A model generated the notes under the pieces. The model was not told the origin of the DNA. It saw only the letters and a program-made list of their open reading frames with translations, and searched no databases. A program made the position numbers and the translations under genes. 6,196 nucleotides of DNA from contig DAOUOU010000165.1 of assembly GCA_030626465.1 (NCBI GenBank), forward strand, positions 1 to 6,196, written 5' to 3'. The DNA comes from Bacteroidales bacterium. Lineage in GTDB: Bacteria; Bacteroidota; Bacteroidia; Bacteroidales; UBA10428. Shown here one piece after another: positions 1-6,196 of this stretch (the stretch's first letter is position 1; each line of letters opens with the position of its first letter).

Positions 1-461
1 GATAAAACATCAAATGTACATGGAGGGATCTCGAGGGTATCTTGTTTGAACGGCCTTTCTGAGTTCTCTGTATTCGAGTACATCAGGTTCCCTTCCTGGT
101 TAAAAAAATATTCATTATTAACTTCAAAACCTCCCTCGTAGCTCTCTCGACGAAACCATAAAGGGCGTAATGTTTCTTTATCCAGATAAGCCTGATACCT
201 GTCCCTGACTTTAAAGATCCAGTCGTACGATTTATGACTTACACCATACGAATCAAAATGGTAAACGGGTCTGCCCAGATAGTTTCCCTCTTTCACCTCA
301 AACTGAACATAGCCGGCATTTAGCCAAATGAATCCCCAATTATAGTATGCCTGGTAGTGAATAATTTCTCCCTCCTGAAAAGCAAAATTATCCTCGAAAC
401 ACTGAGAGTCTGCAAGTGTGTAAATAAATATTATTATGGAAGTTAAAAACAGGATTCTCAC
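1..461 (-). CDS. DUF3108 family secreted protein, 3' end beyond the window
   Basis: The frame is open from a GTG at 461-459 to the left edge, giving 153 codons; the C-terminus is missing. The only in-frame ATG is far inside (codon 127) and an in-frame TAG lies about 16 codons upstream, so GTG is the best start, preceded by purine-rich AAAGAGATCGAA. Residues 1-19 form a signal peptide (MRILFLTSIIIFIYTLADS), with an Ala-x-Ser cleavage site followed by Gln20, a common mature N-terminus in Bacteroidota. Cys21 lacks a proper lipobox. The mature part carries marks of Bacteroidota DUF3108 proteins: an EGE-x4-YQAYYNWGFIWLNAG block (30-50), a YDWIFKVRDRYQAYLD block (79-94), LRPLWFRR (98-105) and PPCTFDVL (146-153) at the edge. 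The molecular function of this family is not established; an envelope location is inferred from the signal peptide. It lies 64 bp after the macrodomain gene and is probably cotranscribed with it. Confidence 0.85.
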   Translation of the reverse strand, partial: MRILFLTSIIIFIYTLADSQCFEDNFAFQEGEIIHYQAYYNWGFIWLNAGYVQFEVKEGNYLGRPVYHFDSYGVSHKSYDWIFKVRDRYQAYLDKETLRPLWFRRESYEGGFEVNNEYFFNQEGNLMYSNTENSERPFKQDTLEIPPCTFDVL

Positions 462-525
462 TTCGATCTCTTTCAGATAAAGATAGAAAACTCTTCCGAG
501 GATTGACTAAAATATTATTGGCCAG

Positions 526-1032
526 TTATAAACCTAACAATTTAGAGTAGATCGCATGGTTTTCGTCATCATATGCTACAAATATTATTTCCTCCAGAAA
601 TTCTGTATCCTCTATAAACTGATATGTCTGGGCAAGAGCAATCTTTGCAGCATCACGTTTGGGAAACCGATAAACCCCTGTACTGATATTAGGAAAGGCT
701 ACTGAACGAAGTTTAAGGTTTTCGGCAATGTGAAGGCTATTCCGATAACAGCCTGCCAGTAATTTTTCTTCATTATCACCACCCCCATGCCAAACAGGTC
801 CAACGGTATGAATAATAAATTTTGCCAGAAGATTGTATCCGCTTGTAACTTTGGCTTCACCTACTGGACATCCTCCGAGAGTTTTACACTCGCTTAGCAG
901 ACCAGGACCCGCAGCCCTGTGAATAGCACCATCAACCCCACCTCCACCCAATAACGAAGAATTTGCAGCATTGACAATAGCGTCAACTTTCAGTTTAGTA
1001 ATGTCTCCTTTTTTAAGCGTGAGTTTGGCCAT
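526..1032 (-). CDS. Macrodomain ADP-ribose hydrolase (MacroD/YmdB type, O-acetyl-ADP-ribose deacetylase-like)
   Basis: A 168-aa single-domain protein, the normal length for a stand-alone macrodomain. Family members bind ADP-ribose and hydrolyse O-acetyl-ADP-ribose or remove mono-ADP-ribose from acidic residues; a cytoplasmic location is expected, as there is no signal peptide. Visible motifs: GDIT at 9-12 (adenine/ribose contact), the MacroD signature VNAANSSLLGGGGVDGAIHRAAG at 20-42, with Asn24 and Asp34 in the positions of the catalytic Asn/Asp pair, IIHTVGPVWHGG (73-84), and the phosphate-binding loop ISTGVYRFP (116-124). Arg122 stands where E. coli YmdB has Gly; I regard this as a common variant, not a defect. 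The ATG lies 11 bp after the pheT stop with no strong Shine-Dalgarno, suggesting translation linked to pheT. The exact substrate (O-acetyl-ADP-ribose, protein, or an RNA-derived ADP-ribose phosphate) cannot be told from sequence. Confidence 0.92.
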   Translation of the reverse strand: MAKLTLKKGDITKLKVDAIVNAANSSLLGGGGVDGAIHRAAGPGLLSECKTLGGCPVGEAKVTSGYNLLAKFIIHTVGPVWHGGGDNEEKLLAGCYRNSLHIAENLKLRSVAFPNISTGVYRFPKRDAAKIALAQTYQFIEDTEFLEEIIFVAYDDENHAIYSKLLGL

Positions 1033-1043
1033 GATTGTAATGT

Positions 1044-3491
1044 TTATCTTAATTCGGCATTCAAATTTTTAATTAAGCTTGCAGTAATTTTCGATAGTAT
1101 ATCTTCTATTTCCTTGTCGGTTAGTGTTTTCTTTAAATCCTGAAGGAAAAAGCTAACAGCATACGATTTTTTACCCGGCGGAATATTCTTTCCTTTATAA
1201 TAATCAAACAGGTTTACCCTTTTCAAAATACTTCTTTCAGCTTCATATGCAAGCTTTTCTATAGCTGAATAGCTTATGTTTTCATCGATCAATAAAGCCA
1301 GGTCCCTCCTTACTTCAGGAAATTTTGGTAGTTCACTGAAGGAATCCTTATCCTTGATCAGCGACAGAAGGCACTGCCAGTCTATCTCCGCAAAGAATAC
1401 ACCATTCTCAATATCAAATGTTTTGAGAATCTCAGAATTAACAGTTCCAGCCCTGACAATACTTTTATTATCATGCAGGTAATTCAATCCACCGGAAAAA
1501 ATATCCGCGTAATCCTCAATCGGTTGCACATCAAACATACCAATATTTACACCTGTATTTTTTATGAAATTCAAATAGTATGCTTTTAACTGAAAAAAAC
1601 CTGTTGGAGTATCTTTCAGCGTCCATGATTGTTCTTCCCGATCTCCTGTGAGAAAAAGTCCGAAAGTGGGAACTTCCTGGAAATTCTTGAATTGAGCCGC
1701 ATTTTTTGACTTAAGTGAATAAACCCTGCCATACTCAAAAAGTCGCAGATCAGGATTTTTGTGATTCACATTGTATTCGATAGCCTCCAAACCATTGAAT
1801 AATAAAGTCTGACGCATTACCTTTAAATCACTGCTTAATGGATTGAGAATGTTTACGAGTTTATCCTCAGGAAATGATTTCAATCCTTCATAATACTCCT
1901 TTTTGGTCAGCGAATTTGACACAATCTCGTGAAAGCCATTGGCAGTAAGGTAAGCGCTTGCTACATTTACAATTTCTTCGTTCTCTGGTTTTTCAACATA
2001 GGAAATACTTGCATTCAGATTGGCCGGGATTTCCACATTGTTGTAACCATATATCCTAAGTATCTCTTCAATAACATCAGCTTCCCTGGTTACATCCACT
2101 CTGTATGGTGGCACTCTGACCATTATTTTTTCTTTATCCTCTTTCTGAATTACAAAATCAAGAGACTTTAAAATACTCCTGATCACTTTCTTATCGAGGG
2201 ATTTTCCGATTAAGCGATCGATATGATGAAAGGATAACTCAAGTGTAATAGCTTTCACTGGTGAAGGATGTATATCCATTGCTTCTGAGCTGATCCGGCC
2301 ACCTGCAATATCTCTTATCAGTATGGCTGTTCTTTTTAATGCAAACAGAGTATTTTCCGGATCCACTCCACGTTCAAAACGGAAGGAAGAATCAGTACTC
2401 AGATCATGTCGACGAGCAGTCCTTCTTACTATGATGGGATCGAAATAGGCACTTTCAAGAAAGATGTTTTTTGAAGAGTCAACAACCCCTGAATCAAGAC
2501 CTCCGAAGACACCTGCAATACAAACTGGCTCTTCAGCATCACATACCATCAAATCCTTATCAGAGAGTTTTCTTTCTTCTTCATCAAGGCTTATGAATTT
2601 TGTGCCTTCAGGAAGCTTTTGTACAACAATCTTCTTACCATTTAACTTATCTGCATCGTACGCATGAAGAGGTTGTCCAAGCTCATGAAGCACGTAGTTT
2701 GTGATATCCACCACATTGTTTATAGGTGGTAATCCTATGGCCCTGAGCTTAATCTGAAGCCATTTTGGTGAAGGAGCAATCGTAACATCAGATATAGTCA
2801 CTCCGGTAAATCTCCTGCAACCTTCCTTATCTTTTATTTCAATAGGGATAGTTAGTGAATGGTCATCTGATGCAAAAGAGCTGATGTCCGGTTTTTTCAG
2901 GTTTATCTCAGTAAATTGTGCAAAATACGCAGCCAAATCACGTGCCGTGCCAAAATGAGAAGCAGCATCAATCCTGTTGGGGGTAAGACCAATCTCAAAA
3001 ACCGTATCGGTTACAAGCTTAAAATAGTCTGCCGCAGGTGTACCAGGAATTGCTTTTTCATCCAGAACCATTATACCATCGTGACTTGTGCCAAGCCCGA
3101 TCTCATCCTCAGCACAGATCATGCCCTCAGATTCCACGCCCCGGATTTTTGTTTTATTGATTGCAATACTTTTCTCACCCATAAAAAGTTCAGTTCCTAC
3201 AGTAGCTATTACAACTTTTTGTTTAACCGCTACATTAGGTGCCCCACACACAATTTTCAATGGTTCTCCTTTCCCTGCATTCACAATGGTTACACTTAAT
3301 TTATCAGCATCGGGATGCTTTTCGCAGGATAATACCTCACCAATAACCAGACCTTTCATTCCGCCTTTCACTTCCTCATAAGTCTCAATACCTTCTACCT
3401 CAAGACCAATATTTGTTAGAATGTCGGCAAGTTTCTCGGGATTTACATCAATATCGATATAGTCTTTCAGCCAACTATAAGAAATCTTCAT
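1044..3491 (-). CDS. pheT: Phenylalanyl-tRNA synthetase beta subunit
   Basis: An 815-aa protein of full family length; with PheS it forms the cytoplasmic (alpha-beta)2 enzyme that charges tRNA-Phe. Domains in order: N-terminal B1 part (1-40, MKISYSWLKDYIDID); EMAP-like tRNA-binding domain (about 42-150) with HPDADKLSV (59-67) and VCGAPNV (81-87); the rest of B1 with GLTPNRIDAASHFGTARDLAAY (168-189); B3/B4 editing domain (about 210-390) with NNVVDITNYVLHELGQPLHAYD (258-279) and SFRFERGVDP (369-378); B5 (about 410-485), where Asp466, Asp472, Glu475 and Glu476 match the spacing of the Mg-binding residues of E. coli PheT; the inactive synthetase-like core (about 490-700); and a C-terminal FDX-ACB anticodon-binding domain (about 720-815) starting LPKFPEVRRDLALLID. 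The frame is intact and no key residue is missing. The ATG at 3491 fits the conserved N-terminus exactly. pheS is not adjacent upstream: a divergent gene lies there instead, so the two subunits are encoded apart, as in many Bacteroidota. Confidence 0.98.
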   Translation of the reverse strand: MKISYSWLKDYIDIDVNPEKLADILTNIGLEVEGIETYEEVKGGMKGLVIGEVLSCEKHPDADKLSVTIVNAGKGEPLKIVCGAPNVAVKQKVVIATVGTELFMGEKSIAINKTKIRGVESEGMICAEDEIGLGTSHDGIMVLDEKAIPGTPAADYFKLVTDTVFEIGLTPNRIDAASHFGTARDLAAYFAQFTEINLKKPDISSFASDDHSLTIPIEIKDKEGCRRFTGVTISDVTIAPSPKWLQIKLRAIGLPPINNVVDITNYVLHELGQPLHAYDADKLNGKKIVVQKLPEGTKFISLDEEERKLSDKDLMVCDAEEPVCIAGVFGGLDSGVVDSSKNIFLESAYFDPIIVRRTARRHDLSTDSSFRFERGVDPENTLFALKRTAILIRDIAGGRISSEAMDIHPSPVKAITLELSFHHIDRLIGKSLDKKVIRSILKSLDFVIQKEDKEKIMVRVPPYRVDVTREADVIEEILRIYGYNNVEIPANLNASISYVEKPENEEIVNVASAYLTANGFHEIVSNSLTKKEYYEGLKSFPEDKLVNILNPLSSDLKVMRQTLLFNGLEAIEYNVNHKNPDLRLFEYGRVYSLKSKNAAQFKNFQEVPTFGLFLTGDREEQSWTLKDTPTGFFQLKAYYLNFIKNTGVNIGMFDVQPIEDYADIFSGGLNYLHDNKSIVRAGTVNSEILKTFDIENGVFFAEIDWQCLLSLIKDKDSFSELPKFPEVRRDLALLIDENISYSAIEKLAYEAERSILKRVNLFDYYKGKNIPPGKKSYAVSFFLQDLKKTLTDKEIEDILSKITASLIKNLNAELR

Positions 3492-3820
3492 TTACTCAAA
3501 TCATTTTCTGTGAACAATATACTTCTTCTGATGGTAGCAAAAATAAGGAAAATTTCCATTTTGGATAGCCTTAAGCACTAATACTCAAATATTAGAACAA
3601 TGCAAAGCAAGGATTTTTTTTACACTTCCCGGAGAGACGTATTAACCGGGATTCTGAATAGTCAGGCAGCTATATGCAATCACTTAATATTTTAGCCAGC
3701 TGTTGATTACATTAAAGCATATAATTTAGCAATGGAAATATTTATCTTAAACAGGAATTTTAATTCACTCTTGTTTTGGTAAATTCTATTATGTTAATAA
3801 CTCATAAAAAGAGAAAGAGA
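3492..3820. other. Divergent intergenic region between pheT and the GH74 gene
   Basis: About 300 bp of AT-rich sequence separate the two divergent genes, counted to the preferred GH74 start at 3821. It must hold both promoters. The minus-strand box at 3538-3545 is the best candidate for pheT. For the GH74 gene the closest match to TAnnTTTG is TTGTTTTG at 3771-3778 (one mismatch, no -33 TTTG), which would imply a leader of about 35 nt to the ATG at 3821. There is a run of eight T at 3614-3621 without a preceding stem, and a weak 6-bp inverted repeat (TCCCGG 3627-3632, CCGGGA 3646-3651) with a 13-nt loop. No tRNA, riboswitch or credible small gene was seen. Confidence 0.6.
3538..3545 (-). promoter_or_regulatory. 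Candidate Bacteroidota -7 promoter box for pheT
   Basis: On the minus strand this reads TATTTTTG, an exact match to the Bacteroidota -7 consensus TAnnTTTG. A start site around 3531 would leave a leader of about 40 nt before the pheT ATG. No clear TTTG -33 element lies at the right distance; the nearest is at 3589-3586, too far upstream. In AT-rich DNA an 8-bp degenerate match can occur by chance, so this is tentative. Confidence 0.35.
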
Positions 3821-6022
3821 ATGCGAAATATAGTTGTAAAATCTGTTTTAGTCCTTTTTTTTATAACCAGTGCTCTATGTTTTTTTACAAAGTGTAAGCT
3901 CATACAAGGAGATCATTCTTCAGGTGCAGAAACTAACTCAGAAGGCATATACGAATGGAAAAGCGTCATTATTCGCAGAGGAGGATTTATTCCCGGCATT
4001 ATTTTCAGTAATGCCGAAGCCAATGTGATTTATGCACGAACAGATATGGCTGGTGCTTACCGGTGGAATGAATCAAATTACTCATGGATACCGGTAACTG
4101 ACTGGATGGGTATAAATGAGAACCGGTATTTTGGCATTGAAAGTATAGCCATACATCCTAAAAATGCTGATATTGTATATATGGCTGCAGGTTCTTACCT
4201 GCAAAGTGGTGATGGAATCATTATAAAATCCACTGATCATGGAAAAAGCTGGGAGCGGTATGAGATTGGAGTGGCAATGGGCGCCAACCATATGGGCAGA
4301 TCAATGGGTGAACGACTGGCAATCGACCCGAATTGGCCTGATATAATGTATTTTGCATCCCGGCAGAACGGACTTATGAAAAGCACAGATGGAGGGAAAC
4401 ACTGGGCACAGGTAAACCATTTTCCTTCGAAAGGAGAGCAGGATATAGGTTTGAGTTTTGTTTGTTTCGATAGCAGTAGCGGTTCAGCTAAAAAAGCCTC
4501 TGCAACACTTTATGTAGGTGTTACTGCAACCGGAAAAGAAAGCAACTTATATTGCAGCAAAGATAGCGGATGGTCGTGGCAAGAGCTAGAGAATGGGCCT
4601 TCAGGACTGATACCGCATAAAATGATCATGGATAGAGAAGGAGTTGTTTATATAGCCTGTAACGATGGTCCCGGCCCCTATGGCATTACCAAAGGTGAAA
4701 TATGGAAGTTCAACATGTCGACTGGTTCGTGGAAAAATGTATCACCAAAAGGAGCTGGCGGTGGCTTTGGCGGCATCACCATAAGCAATTCCGATCAGCA
4801 GATCATTCTGGTGTGCACGATCGACTGGTGGAAACCTGATGAAATTTATCGTTCTGCGGATGGCGGCAACCCCTGGGAAGGCATCGGCAGAAGTGCGCAA
4901 AAAGACAGAAATGGTGCTGATTATCTTTGCTGGCGAAGGCCAGGCTGTACCAACCTGTCATGGGGCGGGTGGATGGGAGATATCGATATCGACCCGTTTA
5001 ACCCTGATCGGGCTTTTTATGTTACCGGACAAGGAATATGGATCAGTGACAACATCAATGATGAACCCGAAAAAATAGTATGGAAATTCGAAAATACAGG
5101 CCTGGAAGAAACTGTTGCGCTTGATCTTACCCCTTCGATAAATGGTGCACTTTTTTCTGCCGTTGGTGATCTTGGTGGCTTCAGGCACCCGGAAGATGAA
5201 CTGGATCAACCTGTTGCAGGGGGTATGTTTGATAATCCTATATTTGGAAACACAGATGGTATTGACTTTGCAGCTCTCAATACGAATATTGTCGTGAGGT
5301 GCGGAACAAATTATTCTACACACCAGAACGGAGCCTTCTCGACAGACAATGGTGTTACCTGGAGCCCGTTTCCAGTCCAGCCAGAAAAAGCCAAACATCA
5401 TAGCGGAGGAAAGATTGCTGTTTCAGCAGATGGTTCGTCAATAGTCTGGCGCATTAATAAGCAGTTTTATTATTCCCCCGATATGGGCAATACATGGACC
5501 AAATGTAAAAATCTTAAAGGTCCAAACAGGATCACAGCCGATAAGGTAAATCCTGAAAAGTTTTACGCATACAGTGAAAGTAAGCTCTATATGAGTGATG
5601 ATGGCGGAGCAAGTTTCAGTGTGGTTGCCAGGAACATCAAAGGGTCTGGTTGGAGAGATCGTGTAAATACGGTCTTCGGAAAGGAAGGAGATATATGGCT
5701 GGTGGCAGGAGAGCATTTATACCGCTCTGTAAGTTCAGGTTCTGATCCTGTGAGAATTAACCCGGTAGAAAAGATATATACAATAGGTTTTGGTAAGGCA
5801 TTTGCAACAGACGGGTATCCAACCCTATTTATTGTTGGTGTAATTGATGGCGTTTATGGTGTTTTTCGTTCGTTCGACGAAGGAGAAAACTGGGTCCGTA
5901 TCAATGACGATCAGCATCAGTATGGCTCCATGGATTATATTGCTGGTGATGAAAATATTTTTGGACGTGTGTATATAGGAACACATGGCCGGGGTATAGT
6001 ATATGGTGATCCGGTTAAATAA
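3821..6022 (+). CDS. Exported GH74 family glycoside hydrolase, probable xyloglucanase
   Basis: GH74 enzymes are two-propeller hydrolases that cut the beta-1,4-glucan backbone of xyloglucan with inversion. From ATG 3821 the product is 733 aa. Residues 1-25 look like an export signal (basic MRNIVVK, hydrophobic 8-23); Cys25 could be lipidated, but FTKC is a poor lipobox. Family blocks: GGFIPGIIFS (54-63), YARTDMAGAYRW (71-82) with Asp75 as likely catalytic base, GRSMGERLAIDP (159-170), DWWKPDEIYRS (335-345), WMGDIDIDPFNPD (384-396), GDLGGFRH (449-456) with Asp450 as likely catalytic acid, and the C-terminal INDDQHQYG...GRVYIGTHGRGIVYGD signature (694-730). Eight Asp boxes (S-x-D-x-G-x-x-W/F) are visible at 137, 188, 246, 345, 507, 552, 592 and 684. 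There is no CBM and no type IX secretion tail. An ATG at 3791 and a TTG at 3776 are in-frame alternatives; 3821 gives the best signal peptide and follows the purine-rich AAAAAGAGAAAGAG. Endo or exo mode cannot be decided. No SusC/SusD partner is visible. Confidence 0.9.
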   Translation: MRNIVVKSVLVLFFITSALCFFTKCKLIQGDHSSGAETNSEGIYEWKSVIIRRGGFIPGIIFSNAEANVIYARTDMAGAYRWNESNYSWIPVTDWMGINENRYFGIESIAIHPKNADIVYMAAGSYLQSGDGIIIKSTDHGKSWERYEIGVAMGANHMGRSMGERLAIDPNWPDIMYFASRQNGLMKSTDGGKHWAQVNHFPSKGEQDIGLSFVCFDSSSGSAKKASATLYVGVTATGKESNLYCSKDSGWSWQELENGPSGLIPHKMIMDREGVVYIACNDGPGPYGITKGEIWKFNMSTGSWKNVSPKGAGGGFGGITISNSDQQIILVCTIDWWKPDEIYRSADGGNPWEGIGRSAQKDRNGADYLCWRRPGCTNLSWGGWMGDIDIDPFNPDRAFYVTGQGIWISDNINDEPEKIVWKFENTGLEETVALDLTPSINGALFSAVGDLGGFRHPEDELDQPVAGGMFDNPIFGNTDGIDFAALNTNIVVRCGTNYSTHQNGAFSTDNGVTWSPFPVQPEKAKHHSGGKIAVSADGSSIVWRINKQFYYSPDMGNTWTKCKNLKGPNRITADKVNPEKFYAYSESKLYMSDDGGASFSVVARNIKGSGWRDRVNTVFGKEGDIWLVAGEHLYRSVSSGSDPVRINPVEKIYTIGFGKAFATDGYPTLFIVGVIDGVYGVFRSFDEGENWVRINDDQHQYGSMDYIAGDENIFGRVYIGTHGRGIVYGDPVK

Positions 6023-6025
6023 ATT

Positions 6026-6061
6026 ACACCCTGACAGGGTGGGGGTACCCTGTCAGGGTGT
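6026..6061. terminator. Strong palindrome after the GH74 gene, probable (bidirectional) intrinsic terminator
   Basis: Perfect 15-bp arms, ACACCCTGACAGGGT (6026-6040) and ACCCTGTCAGGGTGT (6047-6061), flank a GGGGGT loop, starting 4 bp after the GH74 stop. The plus strand continues TTGTTTGATT, an acceptable if interrupted U-rich tail; the minus strand continues AATTTATTT, so it could also stop transcription arriving from the right. GC-rich stem, short loop and position directly after a stop codon all fit a rho-independent terminator. Confidence 0.75.
6028..6059. repeat. Two copies of a 13-bp self-complementary unit ACCCTG(A/T)CAGGGT
   Basis: Within the stem, each arm is itself a palindrome around one central base: ACCCTGACAGGGT at 6028-6040 and ACCCTGTCAGGGT at 6047-6059. 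The junction GGGTACCC (6043-6050) is a further 8-bp perfect palindrome. The structure can therefore fold as one long hairpin or as two small ones. An ordinary terminator does not need this nesting; it resembles REP-like intergenic palindromes. Whether it recurs elsewhere in the genome cannot be seen here. Confidence 0.6.
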
Positions 6062-6069
6062 TTGTTTGA

Positions 6070-6196
6070 TTACTCAATCACAAAATTCCTGGTTTTCGCC
6101 TGCTCTTTTAAAGAAGATCGTATTGCTGCAAGTATGCATTGATCTGTCCCAACAAAGCATAGCATCTTGCTTCGCTGATCTGATCTCTTGAAATAA
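6070..6196 (-). other. Unassigned right edge; possible tail of a convergent minus-strand gene
   Basis: On the minus strand a frame is open from the window edge to a TAA at 6072-6070, giving about 41 codons that end in SSLKEQAKTRNFVIE. The other two minus frames end at 6074-6076 (TGA, after 41 codons) and at a TAA further in, so openness alone is weak evidence. A gene ending here would be convergent with the GH74 gene and would share the palindrome at 6026-6061 as terminator. I do not recognise the peptide and do not assign a family; it may be non-coding. Confidence 0.2.

Noticed and set aside
2916..3299. 127-codon plus-strand open frame inside pheT
   Set aside because: It is antisense to the well-conserved tRNA-binding and B1 domains of PheT, and its translation shows no recognisable domain. 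It is a shadow of the real gene.
3627..3651. Inverted repeat TCCCGG/CCGGGA in the divergent region, considered as an operator or terminator
   Set aside because: The arms are only 6 bp with a 13-nt loop and no T-run follows. This is too weak to call.
3600..3695. 31-codon plus-strand frame starting ATG CAA AGC in the intergenic region
   Set aside because: There is no ribosome binding site, no hydrophobic or motif content, and such a frame is expected by chance.
4958..5401. 147-codon minus-strand open frame inside the GH74 gene
   Set aside because: It lies antisense to the catalytic-acid region of an intact GH74 frame, has a Cys/Ile-rich translation without motifs, and has no independent gene signals.
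6003..6191. 62-codon plus-strand open frame overlapping the GH74 stop
   Set aside because: It begins inside the GH74 coding end and reads straight through the terminator palindrome, which argues against coding use.
1..6196. Search for a novel defence, mobile or RNA-based system
   Set aside because: All long frames are explained by known families. No repeat array, integrase, transposase, reverse transcriptase, toxin-antitoxin pair or structured RNA was apparent on either strand.

Overview
The window looks like a chromosomal segment of a Bacteroidota bacterium, probably from the Bacteroidales/Marinilabiliales side. The evidence is moderate-to-low GC, the Bacteroidota form of a DUF3108 protein, a PheT of typical length, weak or absent Shine-Dalgarno sequences, and a candidate TAnnTTTG promoter box. 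This assignment is inferred from family resemblance; no rRNA or other taxonomic marker is present.

Left two thirds, minus strand: a tight run read right to left. pheT (phenylalanyl-tRNA synthetase beta subunit, 815 aa, complete) comes first. After 11 bp follows a 168-aa MacroD/YmdB-type macrodomain hydrolase, and after a further 64 bp a secreted DUF3108 protein that runs off the left edge. The DUF3108 gene starts with GTG and is cut by the window, so a plain ORF search misses it. The spacing suggests one transcription unit, possibly driven from a box about 50 bp upstream of pheT.

Middle: a divergent intergenic region of roughly 300 bp (3492-3820) separates pheT from the plus-strand gene. It holds a candidate pheT promoter and no convincing gene.

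Right third, plus strand: one large gene for an exported family GH74 beta-propeller glycoside hydrolase, most likely a xyloglucanase. It has eight visible Asp-box motifs and both expected catalytic aspartates, and no extra carbohydrate-binding or type IX secretion domain. Four bases after its stop lies a strong palindrome built from two copies of a 13-bp self-complementary unit, most simply a terminator and possibly a dispersed repeat. The last 135 bp carry no recognisable gene, but a minus-strand frame stays open to the edge and may be the tail of a convergent gene.

The minus-strand housekeeping cluster (translation, ADP-ribose chemistry, envelope protein) and the plus-strand polysaccharide-degradation gene are functionally unrelated neighbours. 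I see no CRISPR array, transposase, tRNA, toxin-antitoxin pair, defence cassette or clearly novel system; the palindrome is the least conventional element.
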